In this document: in pieces, positions 1-13,043 of the stretch | Numbering within the stretch: position 1 is the stretch's first letter | Layout of the letters: each line of letters opens with the position of its first letter | Origin: Multivorans sp965232105 | GTDB taxonomy: Bacteria > Acidobacteriota > Thermoanaerobaculia > Multivoradales > Multivoraceae | Direction: 5' to 3' | Length of the DNA stretch: 64,000 nucleotides | Assembly (NCBI GenBank): GCA_965232105.1 | Contig: OZ246956.1 | Location: 2,728,001 to 2,792,000, forward strand | Notes under the pieces: model-generated | The model's input: only the letters and a program-made list of their open reading frames with translations | What the model was told of the DNA's origin: nothing | Databases searched by the model: none | Made by a program: the position numbers and the translations under genes

Positions 1-645
1 TACGCGACCGTTCTGGCGCCCATTTCCGGCGTCATCACCGAGCGGGTCGTGAACGTTGGCGACCACGTCGAGACCCACGCGAAGCTGTTCCAGATCGTCG
101 ATTTCGACTCGATCGTGGCGCGCGTGTTCGTGCCGGAACGCCAGTTGCCCGGCCTGTTCGTCGGCCAGCCGGCGCGGGTGCTCGCGCAGTCGCTCGACGG
201 CTCGCGCCAGGCGAAGGTCGAACGCATCTCACCGGTGGTCGACCCGCGCAGCGGCACGGTCAAGGTGACTCTGGACATCCCCGGCAACCAGGGTCTGCTT
301 CCCGGCATGTACGTCGAGGTCGACCTGGTGGCGGCGGTCGAGGACGACGCGCTGCTGGCGCCGAAACGGGCGTTGGTCTACGACCAGGAGCAGGTCTTCG
401 TGTTCCGGGTCGCGGAAGGCGCCGAGGGGCCCCGGGCCGAGCGTCTGCTCGTGAGCATTCTGATCGAGAGCGAGGACGTGGTTCAGTTGGCCGGTGATCT
501 GGCCGAGGGCCAGCGCCTGATCGTGGCCGGGCAGGCCGGCCTGAAGGACGGCGCTCGGGTCCGGCTGCTCGATCCGGCCGAGGCGTTGGGCTCGGTGGCG
601 GAGCTGGGCGCCGCGTCGGCTCCGACCTACCAGCCCGCGAGCTGA
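1..645 (+). CDS. RND efflux periplasmic adaptor (HlyD/MFP family), 5'-truncated
   Basis: The reading frame is open from base 1 and ends in TGA at 643-645, so the N-terminus lies outside the window. The visible 214 codons hold the end of the lipoyl/barrel-sandwich hybrid (V-L-A-P-I-S-G-V-I), the beta-barrel and the membrane-proximal domain typical of adaptors that link an inner-membrane RND pump to an outer-membrane channel. The segment around residues 75-105 (SPVVDPRSGTVKVTLDIPG) is characteristic of this family. An RND pump gene follows after 34 nt with its own GAGGAG ribosome site, and a second pump overlaps that one, so this adaptor probably serves one or both pumps. No outer-membrane factor is visible; it may lie upstream. 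Substrate unknown. Confidence 0.9.
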   Translation, partial: YATVLAPISGVITERVVNVGDHVETHAKLFQIVDFDSIVARVFVPERQLPGLFVGQPARVLAQSLDGSRQAKVERISPVVDPRSGTVKVTLDIPGNQGLLPGMYVEVDLVAAVEDDALLAPKRALVYDQEQVFVFRVAEGAEGPRAERLLVSILIESEDVVQLAGDLAEGQRLIVAGQAGLKDGARVRLLDPAEALGSVAELGAASAPTYQPAS

Positions 646-679
646 CCCCTTACACCGCAGAGAGTCTGAGGAGCGCCGC

Positions 680-4233
<3,554 letters not shown>

Positions 4234-4237
<4 letters not shown>

Positions 4238-7200
4238 TGCCTGGGGGACTGGGCAAGTCTCTGCCGCGTTTGTCACTGGAGCGGCGGATCGGCGTCGTCG
4301 TCGTGGTCGGCGCGGTCCTGGTCATGGGCCTTGTAGCCGCCCTCTCCCTGCCGATCGAACTCATTCCGTCCGGCTACAGCTCGCCCTTTCTGCGCGTGAC
4401 CGTGCCGTGGCGCGACGCGCCGCCCCAGGAGCTGCTGGACAAGATCACGATTCCGCTGGAGGAGGAGTTGGCCACGGTCCGCGGGCTGGAGAACCAGTTC
4501 TCGTTCTGCACCGTCGGCTTCACCCAGGTCTTCCTGAGCTTCGCGCACGGCACGGACATGGACGTTGCCTACCGCGAGGTCCGCGACCGGATCGAACGCG
4601 CCCGGGTCCGGATGCCCGAGGATGTCGAACAGGTCCTCATCCGCAAGGACGACGACGCGATGATGCCGGTGGCGATGGTCGGCGTGATCGTCGAAGAGGA
4701 CACGGCGGACGTCTACAACCTGATCCAGAACGAGATCATCCTGAAGCTGGAGCGGGTTCCCGGCGTGGCCTCGGTCAACGCCCAGGGCCTGATGGAGCGG
4801 GAAGTGCTGATCGAACTCGACCGGCAACGGGTCGAGGCGGCGGGGCTCAACATCTTCGACATCGGCCAGGACCTCCAGTCCGACTACTTCACGTTGGCAT
4901 CCGGCAACGTGCGGGCCGGCGACCGCAAGCTGCTCCTGCGGTCGGTGGCGAGCTATCCGGCGCCGCAGAACGTCCGCGACATGTGGATCACCGACACGGT
5001 GAAGCTGGGAGACATCGCGTCGGTGCGCTACGACGTGCCGGACGACGAGTTCCGGGTGCGCGTGAACGGCTTGCCTGCGTATGCGATCCAGGTGCAGAAG
5101 GAGGGCGAGGCGAACGCGCTGGAGGTGGCCGGCGAAGTCGAACGCCTGGTCAGGGAGCTGGCCGCGAGTCCGCGGCTGGCCGCCATCGAAGTGGACGTGA
5201 TCATGAGTTCGGGCGAGATCATCCGCGACTCGATGGGCGTGCTGCTTTCGAGCGGCCGCATCGGCGCCCTGTTCGCGATGATCGTCCTCTTCTTCTTCCT
5301 CCGCCGGCTGCGGATGTCGCTGATCATCGCCTTCTCGATCCCGCTCTCCATGGTCGCCGCGGTGGTTGCGATGTACTTCTTCGGCGAGACGTTCAACGTG
5401 ATCTCGCTGCTGGGCCTGATGATCTCGGTCGGGCTTCTGGTCGACAACTCGGTGGTCGTGGCCGAGAACATCCACCGGCTGCACCAGGGCGGCATGCCCC
5501 GGCGCCAGGCGGCGCTTCAGGGCGCCGGGGAGATCGCGCTGGCGATCACGACCGCCACGCTGACCACGGTGATCGTCTTCCTGCCGGTCTCCCTGGTCGA
5601 CGGCCAGGGTCAGTTCATGCTGCTGCGGCTGGTCATTCCGATCACGGTTTCCCTGCTTGCTTCGCTGGTCGTTGCTCTGGTCGTCGTGCCGCTGATGGTC
5701 TACGTCACTCTGCCCTCGCGGGGGGCGGCGGAGAAGGGTGCCCTGCGGCAGGTTCGTGATGCCTCGAACGTGGTCCTGCGGCGCGCCTACGAGGCGACGT
5801 TCGGTCTGCTCAACCGTGCCTACCGCGGCATGCTCGCCTACGGCCTGCGGCGGCGGCTAGACGTGGTGCTGGCGCTGGTGGCGGCACTGGCGCTGACCCA
5901 GTTCGCGGCGCGGGACCGGTTGGAAGTCGTGGCCATGTCGGAGGACGATCAGGCGTTCTTCAACATCGAGGTCCGGTTGCCGCGCAACATGTCGTTCGAC
6001 GAGACGATCGAGTACTTCGCGCGCGCCGAGGAGAAGATCGACGGCCTGCGCGACGAACTCGGCCTCGAGTACCTCGTGTTCTTCCACGAGCGCACCTGGG
6101 GCCAGATCCAGGGGATCATCGCCACCGACACGGACACCGGGCTGAAGCCGCGCGAGGTCACGCAACAGGTGCTCGACCTGATGCCCGAGATGCCCGGGAT
6201 CCGCTTCCATACCGGCTTCGCGTCGGAGCAGGAAACGACGGACAAGGCAATCGAGACGCTGACTCTGTTCGGCGAGGACGCCGACGTCCTGGAGGAGGTC
6301 GCCAGCGGGATCGAGGACCGTCTGGTCCGGGTTCCGGGCGTGCTGGCGGTGAAGAAGTCGGCCGAAGAAGCGCCGAACGAGCTCGCCCTGGTCCTCGACC
6401 GGGACCGGGCCATGCGCCAGCAGGTGAATCCGCGGACCCTGGCGGTGATGGTCGGCTATGCCCTGCGCGGCCAGGCCCTGCCGCGGATCTACTACGGCGG
6501 CCAGGACATCCCGGTGCGGATCCGCTTCGAGGAGCAGGATCGCCAGAGTCTCGCCGAACTCCGCGACTTCTCGGTGCCGGCCGAGAGCGGCGAGACGCTT
6601 GCCATCGGCACGCTCGTCGACGTTCGTCAGCAACCGGCCGCGACCCGCATCTCGCGGCGCGACAAGCAGACCGCGCGCCGGATCACGGTGGAGCTCGAGG
6701 AGGGCCAGGAGAGCGAGGCCCGCCGGGCGGTGCGGGCGGTCGCGGCGCAGACGGAACTGCCCGAGGGCGTCGCCTGGGCGCGGCTCGTGCGCAACGTAGC
6801 CGCCGAGGAGACGCGGAACCTGATGATCGCGGCGCTCATGTCGATCGCCTTCGTCTACCTGCTGATGGGTTTCCTGTTCGAGAGCTTCCTGCTGCCGCTG
6901 GCGATCCTGATCACGATCCCGCTCGCGAGCATGGGGGTGACCTGGATCCACCTGCTTGCCGGGCGCGACCTCGACTTCCTGGGCCTGGTGGGGCTGATCA
7001 TCCTGATCGGTGTCGTCGTGAACAACGGCATCGTGCTGCTCGACTCGGTGAATCGCCTCCGCGCGGGCGGCATGGAGCGGGGCAAGGCCCTGCTCGAAGC
7101 GGCCAACCGGCGTTTCCGGCCGATCATGATGACCGCGCTGACCACGATCGGCGGCATGGTGCCTCTGCTGTTCGGACAACCGACCCAGATGGGCCTGAGC

Positions 7201-7377
7201 TACAAGAGCTTCGCGTTGACCCTGATCGGGGGCATGGCCGCGGCGACCCTGCTGACGCTACTCGCGGTGCCGGTGTTCTACACCCTGATCGAGGACGGGC
7301 GGGCCGCGGTGAGCCGAACGCTCGCCGGCGCCCTGGCCCCGCGGCGGCGATCGCCCGTCGGCTCCGCCGGCGCGTAG
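4234..7377 (+). CDS. RND efflux transporter (AcrB-type), second pump
   Basis: Protein of 1047 aa, the normal RND length. It begins near LPRLSLERRIGVVVVVGAVL with TM1. TM4 has LLVDNSVVVAENIHRLHQGG with D404; the second aspartate of AcrB is Asn405 here. TM10 has VVVNNGIVLLDSVNRL. It lacks the membrane insertion seen in the preceding pump, so the two are divergent paralogs and not a recent duplication. The start overlaps the upstream stop by ATGA, implying coupled translation and fixed stoichiometry. This could be a heteromeric pump of the MdtBC kind sharing one adaptor, but that is inference. The gene is followed by a non-coding stretch with a palindromic repeat. Confidence 0.95.
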
Positions 7378-7390
7378 AGCGCAGTACCGA

Positions 7391-7520
7391 GTGCGCCGGC
7401 CCTCTGGCCGGCATCCGCCACTGGGTACGCCGGCCTGCCATCCGTGCGCCCGCTGACGGGCGCACGGACTGGTTCGCAGGCGGCGCGGAACGCGTCGCCT
7501 GGGTTCCGGCCGGCATCCGT
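7391..7520. repeat. dispersed palindromic repeat, copy A
   Basis: Non-coding DNA between the second pump and the TonB receptor gene. It contains a hairpin with 11-bp perfect arms, CCGTGCGCCCG at 7442-7452 and its complement at 7457-7467, loop CTGA. A second palindrome lies at about 7479-7500 (GGCGGCGCGG/CGCGTCGCC), bracketed by GCCGGC-rich inverted motifs near 7394-7414 and 7506-7517. Near-identical modules occur at about 11051-11152, 23388-23433 and 37850-37949. The arms in copy A and copy D differ by a few bases but keep pairing. Confidence 0.75.
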
Positions 7521-7560
7521 TGCAGGCGGATCCGATCGTTTGGATCCTGGCCCCCGATTC

Positions 7561-7590
7561 TTGGAACTCGCTGTAACAGTGTTATAGGGT
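7561..7590 (+). promoter_or_regulatory. candidate promoter and operator-like repeat for the TonB receptor gene
   Basis: TTGGAA at 7561-7566 and TATAGG at 7583-7588 are separated by 16 bp and resemble sigma-70 -35 and -10 boxes. The -10 lies in an imperfect inverted repeat, CTGTAACA G TGTTATAG (7571-7587, 7 of 8 positions paired). The implied leader to the ATG at 7764 is about 170 nt. The rest of the 386-nt gap between the pump gene and this ATG holds only the palindromic repeat; I see no further gene or riboswitch. Confidence 0.4.
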
Positions 7591-7763
7591 GCGCGCTCAG
7601 TTCAGTGACAGGTAGCAGTCTCCGATCGTCGCAGCCGGGCTCGGGTGGTCCTGAGAAGCATCCGTTGCACTGAGTTCTCCGATTCCTCCGGCTGAGGCGA
7701 CCCGGGGAACCGCATGAACTCCCACTCTTAGTGGCTGGCAAGCCAGACAAGGAGGATCGGATC

Positions 7764-10700
7764 ATGAAGCGCGTCTTGACACTACTCGGCTGCACCCTGC
7801 TACTCGTCTTCGCTGCGCCCGTCGCGGCGGACAGCCCCGAAACCGGGATCGTCATCGGACGGGCGCTCGACTCGAATGGTGACCCCATGCCCGGGGTCAC
7901 GGTGACCCTCGCCGGCGAACGGGGCGAGAAGGTCGCGATCACCGGCGCTGACGGTGCGTACCGGTTTGCCCTGGTGACGCCGGGACCGTACACGGTCAGG
8001 GGCACTCTCGACAGCTACAGAACCGCCGAGAGCGCGGTACGGGTGACACCCGGCACCCGTTCGGAGGTCGGCCTGACGATGGCGCTCGAGGCGGAGGGAG
8101 AGATCACGGTCGTCGCCGAGGCGCCGGTGATCAACCGCTTCGAGTCGACCTCGGCCGGCACGATTACATCTGACGTGGCGAGCAATGTGACGTCGATCAA
8201 CTCGAACTACTACAGCGCGCTCGCGCTACTCCCGGGCGTCACTTCCGACGGCGACCTGGCGGACGAGTACCCCGGCTCCAACGGTTCGCGGTGGATGGAG
8301 GCGGCGGTCTTTGTCGACGGCGTGGACACGACGTACACGCGGCGAGGCGGTTCCCGTCTGTATCTTCCGCAGATCGCCGTGTCCTCGACCTCGCTGCAGT
8401 CCACTTCCGGTAGCGCCGAGTACGGGCGCGCCACCGGTGGCGTGACCAATGTCACCACGAAGTCGGGCACGAACCGGTTCCACGGCGATTACTACGCCCA
8501 CCGGCAGCAGGGTGACTGGGTGTCGGAGTTCAAGAGCCACCCGGAGCTCACGGAGCGAGTCACCTGCAAGCGCAGAGCGGTCGTGAATCCGCACCTCCTG
8601 GCCCGCAGCCCATACTGTAACGCGGACTTCTTCTTCCGCACGGAGGAGCAGAAGGACTACTCGGACCTCCAACTGCAGGCTTCGCTCGGCGGTCCGCTGG
8701 CGCGGAACAAGGCATGGTTCTTTATCGCGGCTGCGGACACGAACACGTTCAGCAGCCAGGAGACCTATGGCGGCGACATCGTGGACAACAGCGCCTACGT
8801 TGGCAGCCGGATCGCCAAGCTGAACTTCCAGCCCAGCCCGGCCCACGCGCTCTCCGCCTACTACACCACCTCGCCGCTCGACGTCACGTTCATTCTCGGT
8901 GATTTGCCGGCTGACAGGTACACGGCTACGCCGCATGTCTTTGGCGGCGAACTGCTGACCGCCAACTGGAACTGGAGCGCCAGCCAGGACGTGTTCATGG
9001 AGTTCAAGCTGGCGTTCCACGATTCCAGCGAGCACAAGCCACTGAACGCCGGCGACGGATACGACCTGGAATCCGCTCTGCTCGAGAAGCAGCAGGATCC
9101 GCGGTATCCGGCGAACGATCAGGGGCCCCACAGTCCAGGCAACAACTTCCACGGCTATGTCGGTTTCGACGGGCAGGATCACTGGTGGAACGGCTGGATA
9201 CTGGACAACGGTTTCGGTCGCAACGACTACCCGCGGGACCAGGCTAACGCACGCATGACATGGTTCGCCAGCGAGAACCACGAGGCGCTGTTCGGCGCGG
9301 ACTGGCAGAGCGTCGGCTGGGTGCAGAACCTGCAACGGAACAACACCTACGTCGGAAACCAGTTTGACGTCTCGAGCCCGTCCGGCTTCGACGTCTGCAG
9401 CATCATCGCGTTGGGTTATCGGCTCTGCTACCTGGAGGACTACTCACCCGCCGATCTGGTTGGCGAACCGGTTCTCGACGGCACTAGGTCATCGAACGTG
9501 GCGTTCTTTGCCCGCGACCGGTTCTCGGCGGGAGATCACTGGACGTTCAACCTGGGGCTTCGCTACGAAGACCAGGTACACAAGAACGACGTCCGCCGCA
9601 CGGTGATCGATTCAACTGATGTCTCACCCCGCATCTTCACGGCCTACGATTTTGGAGGCGACGGAAAGATGCTGCTCAGTCTGAATCTCGGTCGTTCCTA
9701 CCAGCATATGCCGCAGGATCTCGTCAACAATCACCTGCTCGAAGGATGGAACGGAACCAACGCGTGGGACCGGTTCATCTACTGTGATGCGGCCGCGGCG
9801 TTCTTCCTTTCGTATGTATGCAACGGTGTGGGATACACGGGCTTGGTAGGCAGGCAGCGTGCCGGAGTCATGTGGCAGCAGATCGATGCCGGTGTGATCC
9901 CCGATGTCGACATCGAGCCCTACTTCAAGGACGAAGTCGACCTGAGCCTGCGTTGGGCCCTGAACCCGAGTTGGTACTTCCAGGCGAGCGCCATTTACTG
10001 GACGTTCCAGAACTCCATCGGCACTACCCAGCAGCGACTGCCCAACGGTGACTTCTTCACGTTCACCGAGAACTACAAGGACTACGAAGAGGTCCTGGGT
10101 GCGCTTGGCGTGGTGGATCCGGAGGTGCTGGCGAACTTCGAAGAGGGCAAGCGCACATACCGGTCCCTGCAGTTGCAGCTCAATCGGAGCTTCCGCAACA
10201 ACTGGGCGCTCTACAACAATCTGACTCTGGCCGATGCCAGGGGCCACTTCTGGGGCGGGTTGTTCAACAACGTGAACTCGGACTACGGGCGGAACCTGGA
10301 TGTTGGACTGACCCAGGGGCACATCGATTCGTGTACGGGTGGGCAAAGTGTGACCCAGGGTGGGCAGCCGGTGATCGGCGTTGACGGCAGTCCCATCGTG
10401 AGGCCGTACCCGGTCGATTGCGAGGCGGCGCTGTCGGGGTTCCTTGGCGTACCGGTATCGACGATCAATCGCTACGGGACGGTCGGCGAGAACAACGAGG
10501 TGACGTGGAACAGCTACGGCTACAAGATCTGGGAACTGGGCAACAGCGGTCAGAGGTTCACGTTGGGCGGCGCGTTCTCGTGGCGCTCCGGTAAGCCGTG
10601 GCAGCGGCAGGCGGGAGCGGGACTCGGGAGCTGCGGCAGTACCTTCGACGGTTGCGATCCGGTGCAGGCCGCCATCAGTTCAGGCACTGCCCTGTACCTT

Positions 10701-10934
10701 GAGCCTCGCGGCACCCGCGATCCGTTCAACTCGAACTGGAACATCGACCTGCAGTTGAACTGGGAAATCCCCATTCGGGGGGATCTGAGGGGTAGCGTGC
10801 GCGTTGACGCGTCGAACGTGACGGACAACCAGGAGGCCCTGCGATGGTCGAGCCAAGGCGAGGTCAACACCTCGCGGTACATCGGCTGGCAGCGCCCGCG
10901 GCGGTTCGCCCTGTCGGCGGCGTTCAGCTTCTGA
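7764..10934 (+). CDS. TonB-dependent receptor with carboxypeptidase-like regulatory domain (Oar-like)
   Basis: Outer-membrane protein of 1056 aa. ATG 7764 is chosen over an upstream in-frame GTG at 7731 because it has GGAGG at 7751-7755 and gives a clean signal peptide (MKRVLTLLGCTLLLVFAAPVAA). Residues about 27-115 form a carboxypeptidase-regulatory-like beta-sandwich (GIVIGRALDSNGDPMPGVTV). A plug domain follows (SGSAEYGRATGGVTNVTTKSG), then a 22-strand barrel rich in aromatic turns, ending in RRFALSAAFSF with the terminal Phe expected of outer-membrane barrels. This architecture is expanded in Acidobacteriota and is thought to take up oligosaccharides or peptides. Ligand unknown. A UUCG-loop terminator-like hairpin follows at 10992-11011. 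Confidence 0.93.
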   Translation: MKRVLTLLGCTLLLVFAAPVAADSPETGIVIGRALDSNGDPMPGVTVTLAGERGEKVAITGADGAYRFALVTPGPYTVRGTLDSYRTAESAVRVTPGTRSEVGLTMALEAEGEITVVAEAPVINRFESTSAGTITSDVASNVTSINSNYYSALALLPGVTSDGDLADEYPGSNGSRWMEAAVFVDGVDTTYTRRGGSRLYLPQIAVSSTSLQSTSGSAEYGRATGGVTNVTTKSGTNRFHGDYYAHRQQGDWVSEFKSHPELTERVTCKRRAVVNPHLLARSPYCNADFFFRTEEQKDYSDLQLQASLGGPLARNKAWFFIAAADTNTFSSQETYGGDIVDNSAYVGSRIAKLNFQPSPAHALSAYYTTSPLDVTFILGDLPADRYTATPHVFGGELLTANWNWSASQDVFMEFKLAFHDSSEHKPLNAGDGYDLESALLEKQQDPRYPANDQGPHSPGNNFHGYVGFDGQDHWWNGWILDNGFGRNDYPRDQANARMTWFASENHEALFGADWQSVGWVQNLQRNNTYVGNQFDVSSPSGFDVCSIIALGYRLCYLEDYSPADLVGEPVLDGTRSSNVAFFARDRFSAGDHWTFNLGLRYEDQVHKNDVRRTVIDSTDVSPRIFTAYDFGGDGKMLLSLNLGRSYQHMPQDLVNNHLLEGWNGTNAWDRFIYCDAAAAFFLSYVCNGVGYTGLVGRQRAGVMWQQIDAGVIPDVDIEPYFKDEVDLSLRWALNPSWYFQASAIYWTFQNSIGTTQQRLPNGDFFTFTENYKDYEEVLGALGVVDPEVLANFEEGKRTYRSLQLQLNRSFRNNWALYNNLTLADARGHFWGGLFNNVNSDYGRNLDVGLTQGHIDSCTGGQSVTQGGQPVIGVDGSPIVRPYPVDCEAALSGFLGVPVSTINRYGTVGENNEVTWNSYGYKIWELGNSGQRFTLGGAFSWRSGKPWQRQAGAGLGSCGSTFDGCDPVQAAISSGTALYLEPRGTRDPFNSNWNIDLQLNWEIPIRGDLRGSVRVDASNVTDNQEALRWSSQGEVNTSRYIGWQRPRRFALSAAFSF

Positions 10935-10991
10935 CGCGGCTTGTCGCTGGGCCGCTGCGTGTAGCGCAGGGGCCGATTGGGATACGCGTGG

Positions 10992-11011
10992 AGCCCGGCT
11001 TCGGCCGGGCT
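10992..11011 (+). terminator. hairpin with UUCG loop after the TonB receptor gene
   Basis: AGCCCGGC (10992-10999) and GCCGGGCT (11004-11011) pair perfectly around a TTCG loop, giving the very stable C(UUCG)G tetraloop. It is followed by a T-rich but mixed tract (CTTCGTCGTTCT). It lies 58 nt past the receptor stop codon and is a good intrinsic-terminator candidate, although the U-tract is weak. Confidence 0.55.
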
Positions 11012-11050
11012 CTTCGTCGTTCTGCCTAAGGGGGCTTGCGCGGCAAAGAC

Positions 11051-11152
11051 TGGGTGCGCCGGCGTGCCATCCGTGCACCCGATGGCGGATGCACGGACTG
11101 GTTCGCGGGTGGCGCGAGTTCGCGCCACCCGGATTCCCGCCGGCATCTCTGC
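11051..11152. repeat. dispersed palindromic repeat, copy B
   Basis: Same module order as copy A: GGGTGCGCCGGCGTGCC, a hairpin with arms CCGTGCACCC (11071-11080) and GGATGCACGG (one mismatch), GGACTGGTTCGCGGG, then a second hairpin at 11107-11130 with 10-11 bp arms GGTGGCGCGA/TCGCGCCACC. It ends about 10 nt from the stop codon of the minus-strand VWFA gene at 11162, so it also sits at that gene's 3' end. Confidence 0.75.
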
Positions 11153-11161
11153 CGCGCCAGC

Positions 11162-12754
11162 CTAGGGTCCGACAGTTCCATTGGCTGAGAGGATCGCGCC
11201 GGTCAGCGGATCGTAGACGGCGGCCACGAAGCGGTGCTCGCGGCGGCGGAGCAGCAGGTTCGTCTCGTAGTAGAAGACATCTCCAGGATTCGGCTTGCTC
11301 GGGCCCGAGATGAGAATCTTCTCGACCGGCGTCTGGGAACGGTCGCCGTCCTCGTCGATGACTGTGACGCGGAACTCCAGTTCGTTCGTCCACCGGCCGG
11401 CGATTGGCAGCAGCTGCACGTGGTCGAGCGGGATGGCTATCTCCATCGGGACCAGGATTCTCCTGGATCGGGCACGCTCGGGGTTGCCCAAGCGCACGGC
11501 GAGAAGTTCGGCGCCAGGCGACCCGCCGAAGAGCAGAGCGCCCTCGACGAGCATCGTGACTTCGGTGCTCCTCGACATGTCGAGGTAGCTTCGGCGCGAC
11601 CGGACGCGCAGCTCGGGCCGCCCGTCGCCCCGGACCTCGACCTTGTGGTCTTCGTCGTCTTCGTTGCGCGGCGGCTCGAACCCGAGCCAGTAGTAGGCGC
11701 GCGTGTCCGCCGCGGCCTGTGCCAACGCCGTCTTCCTCTGCGCGTTGATCATGGCCAACCCGCCAGTTTCGTCCGCCAGATAGCGGAGACTGTCGTGGTC
11801 CAGCCACTCCTCCCCCGGGCCCAGCCCTTCCGGGGTACCGGGGTCACCATCGCTCTCCTCGGAGTACCCCACGGAGGCGGCGTTGGACGACGTGGCTCGA
11901 AAGCCTGGAGTATCCACCGGATAGAGCGTGTAGCCCACGAGGTTTGCGGCATCGACGAGAGGCCCGAGGACGTTGTCCACGTTGATATCAAGCATGGTGG
12001 GCTGGCCGTCCTCGAAAGTTGGCTGCGGCAGACCCCAGCCGCCGGCGAGGACCAGCATCACCTTGCGGCCCTCTCGACCGGCGAAACTCCGTAGTGTGGC
12101 CACCGCGGCCAATGCGGATCGCTTGACCTGTTCCGCCCGGTATCGCTTGGCCTGTTGGACCTCCTGCTTATTCGAGGACTGGGCGATTGCCCGCTGGTCG
12201 ACCCTCCGAATCAGACCGAGCGCCGGGCGCTCGCGTGCTTGGCGTAGCGCTTCCTGGATCTCACTGGCGGAGTTCGTCCAGCCCGTCAGCAGCGCCACGT
12301 TGGCGCCGTCCGAGGCGACTGCCGCCACGCGGTCGGCGGGGCCCAACTGCGCCAGATCCCCTTCCAGCCGTCGGAGCACGCCATCGCGGTGTTGCCGGAT
12401 GGAGAAGAAGTTGTCGATGAACACCAGAAAGTTCGTGCCGACCGGTTCGCCGGCGTTCAGCGCAGGTATGGCCTCCGCGATCTCTACGCCCCCAGCGGGC
12501 GCGGCCTGGACGATGCCCTCGTCGATCTCCGTGAAGTAGGCGATAGGCGCCGGCTCGCCGTCGACCAGGAGCTTGAAGTCTCCCGCCTGAAGGCCACGAA
12601 TTCGATTCCCCTTCCTGTCGGTGACGACGGCTTCGACGTTCACGACGCGGACGTCGATGACGTCGGAGAAGAGTTCGGGAAGCGGGCTGTCCTGGCCTAC
12701 AGCGGGGAGGGCGGCCAGGAGCAGCGCGGCGATCGGGGTTCCGGCGAATCTCAA
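11162..12754 (-). CDS. VWFA-related secreted protein (paralog 1 of a tandem array)
   Basis: Secreted protein of 530 aa. I choose TTG at 12754 as start because AGGAAGGAG lies just upstream and the N-terminus then aligns with the two paralogs (M-R-F/L, signal peptide, then LPELFSDVIDVRVVNVEAVV). A GTG at 12781 is in frame but would put the ribosome site inside the gene. The family hallmark DVRVVNVEAVVTDRKGNRIRGL is followed by a von Willebrand factor A fold. The MIDAS position reads FLVFIDNFFS instead of a canonical DxSxS. The C-terminal part (ADTRAYYWLGFEPP, SYLDMSRSTEVTMLVEGALL) is shared with the paralogs. Function unknown; in Acidobacteriota these are common secreted proteins, probably adhesion or envelope related. 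Confidence 0.9.
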   Translation of the reverse strand: MRFAGTPIAALLLAALPAVGQDSPLPELFSDVIDVRVVNVEAVVTDRKGNRIRGLQAGDFKLLVDGEPAPIAYFTEIDEGIVQAAPAGGVEIAEAIPALNAGEPVGTNFLVFIDNFFSIRQHRDGVLRRLEGDLAQLGPADRVAAVASDGANVALLTGWTNSASEIQEALRQARERPALGLIRRVDQRAIAQSSNKQEVQQAKRYRAEQVKRSALAAVATLRSFAGREGRKVMLVLAGGWGLPQPTFEDGQPTMLDINVDNVLGPLVDAANLVGYTLYPVDTPGFRATSSNAASVGYSEESDGDPGTPEGLGPGEEWLDHDSLRYLADETGGLAMINAQRKTALAQAAADTRAYYWLGFEPPRNEDDEDHKVEVRGDGRPELRVRSRRSYLDMSRSTEVTMLVEGALLFGGSPGAELLAVRLGNPERARSRRILVPMEIAIPLDHVQLLPIAGRWTNELEFRVTVIDEDGDRSQTPVEKILISGPSKPNPGDVFYYETNLLLRRREHRFVAAVYDPLTGAILSANGTVGP

Positions 12755-12782
12755 CGGCGTCTCCTTCCTGTCTCCGTTCACC

Positions 12783-13043
12783 CTATTCGGGGCCTACGTT
12801 CCCCCTCGCCGACAGGAGTGCGCCGGACATCGGGTCGTAGACGGCCGCGACATAGCGGTGCATGCGGTTTCGCATTGGCAGTTCCGTCTCGCAAACGAAC
12901 ACGTCACCCGCTCCGGGCTCTTCCGTTCTCAGGACCGGGAGCTTGCGAACCGGCATCTCTGACAGCCGCCCCGCTTCGTTGATCAGGGTGACCCGGAACT
13001 CGAGGACGTGGTGCTGTCGGCCTTCGGATGCGTGCTCGGGGTG
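12783..13043 (-). pseudogene. C-terminal remnant of a fourth VWFA-related paralog
   Basis: Immediately downstream of the stop codon of the 13044-14690 gene, the same reading frame stays open for 86 codons to TAG at 12783-12785. Its translation resembles the C-terminal end of the VWFA paralogs: LEFRVTLINEAG, then GDVFVCETELPMRNRMHRYV, then AAVYDPMSGALLSARGNVG. Compare GEVFVYETELRITKGAHRYV and FDPLTGAIMSTSGDVGH in the gene just upstream. There is no plausible start codon or ribosome site and the N-terminal about 450 residues are missing, so this is the tail of a lost copy. The ORF is too fragmentary to be called by start-codon methods. Confidence 0.85.
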
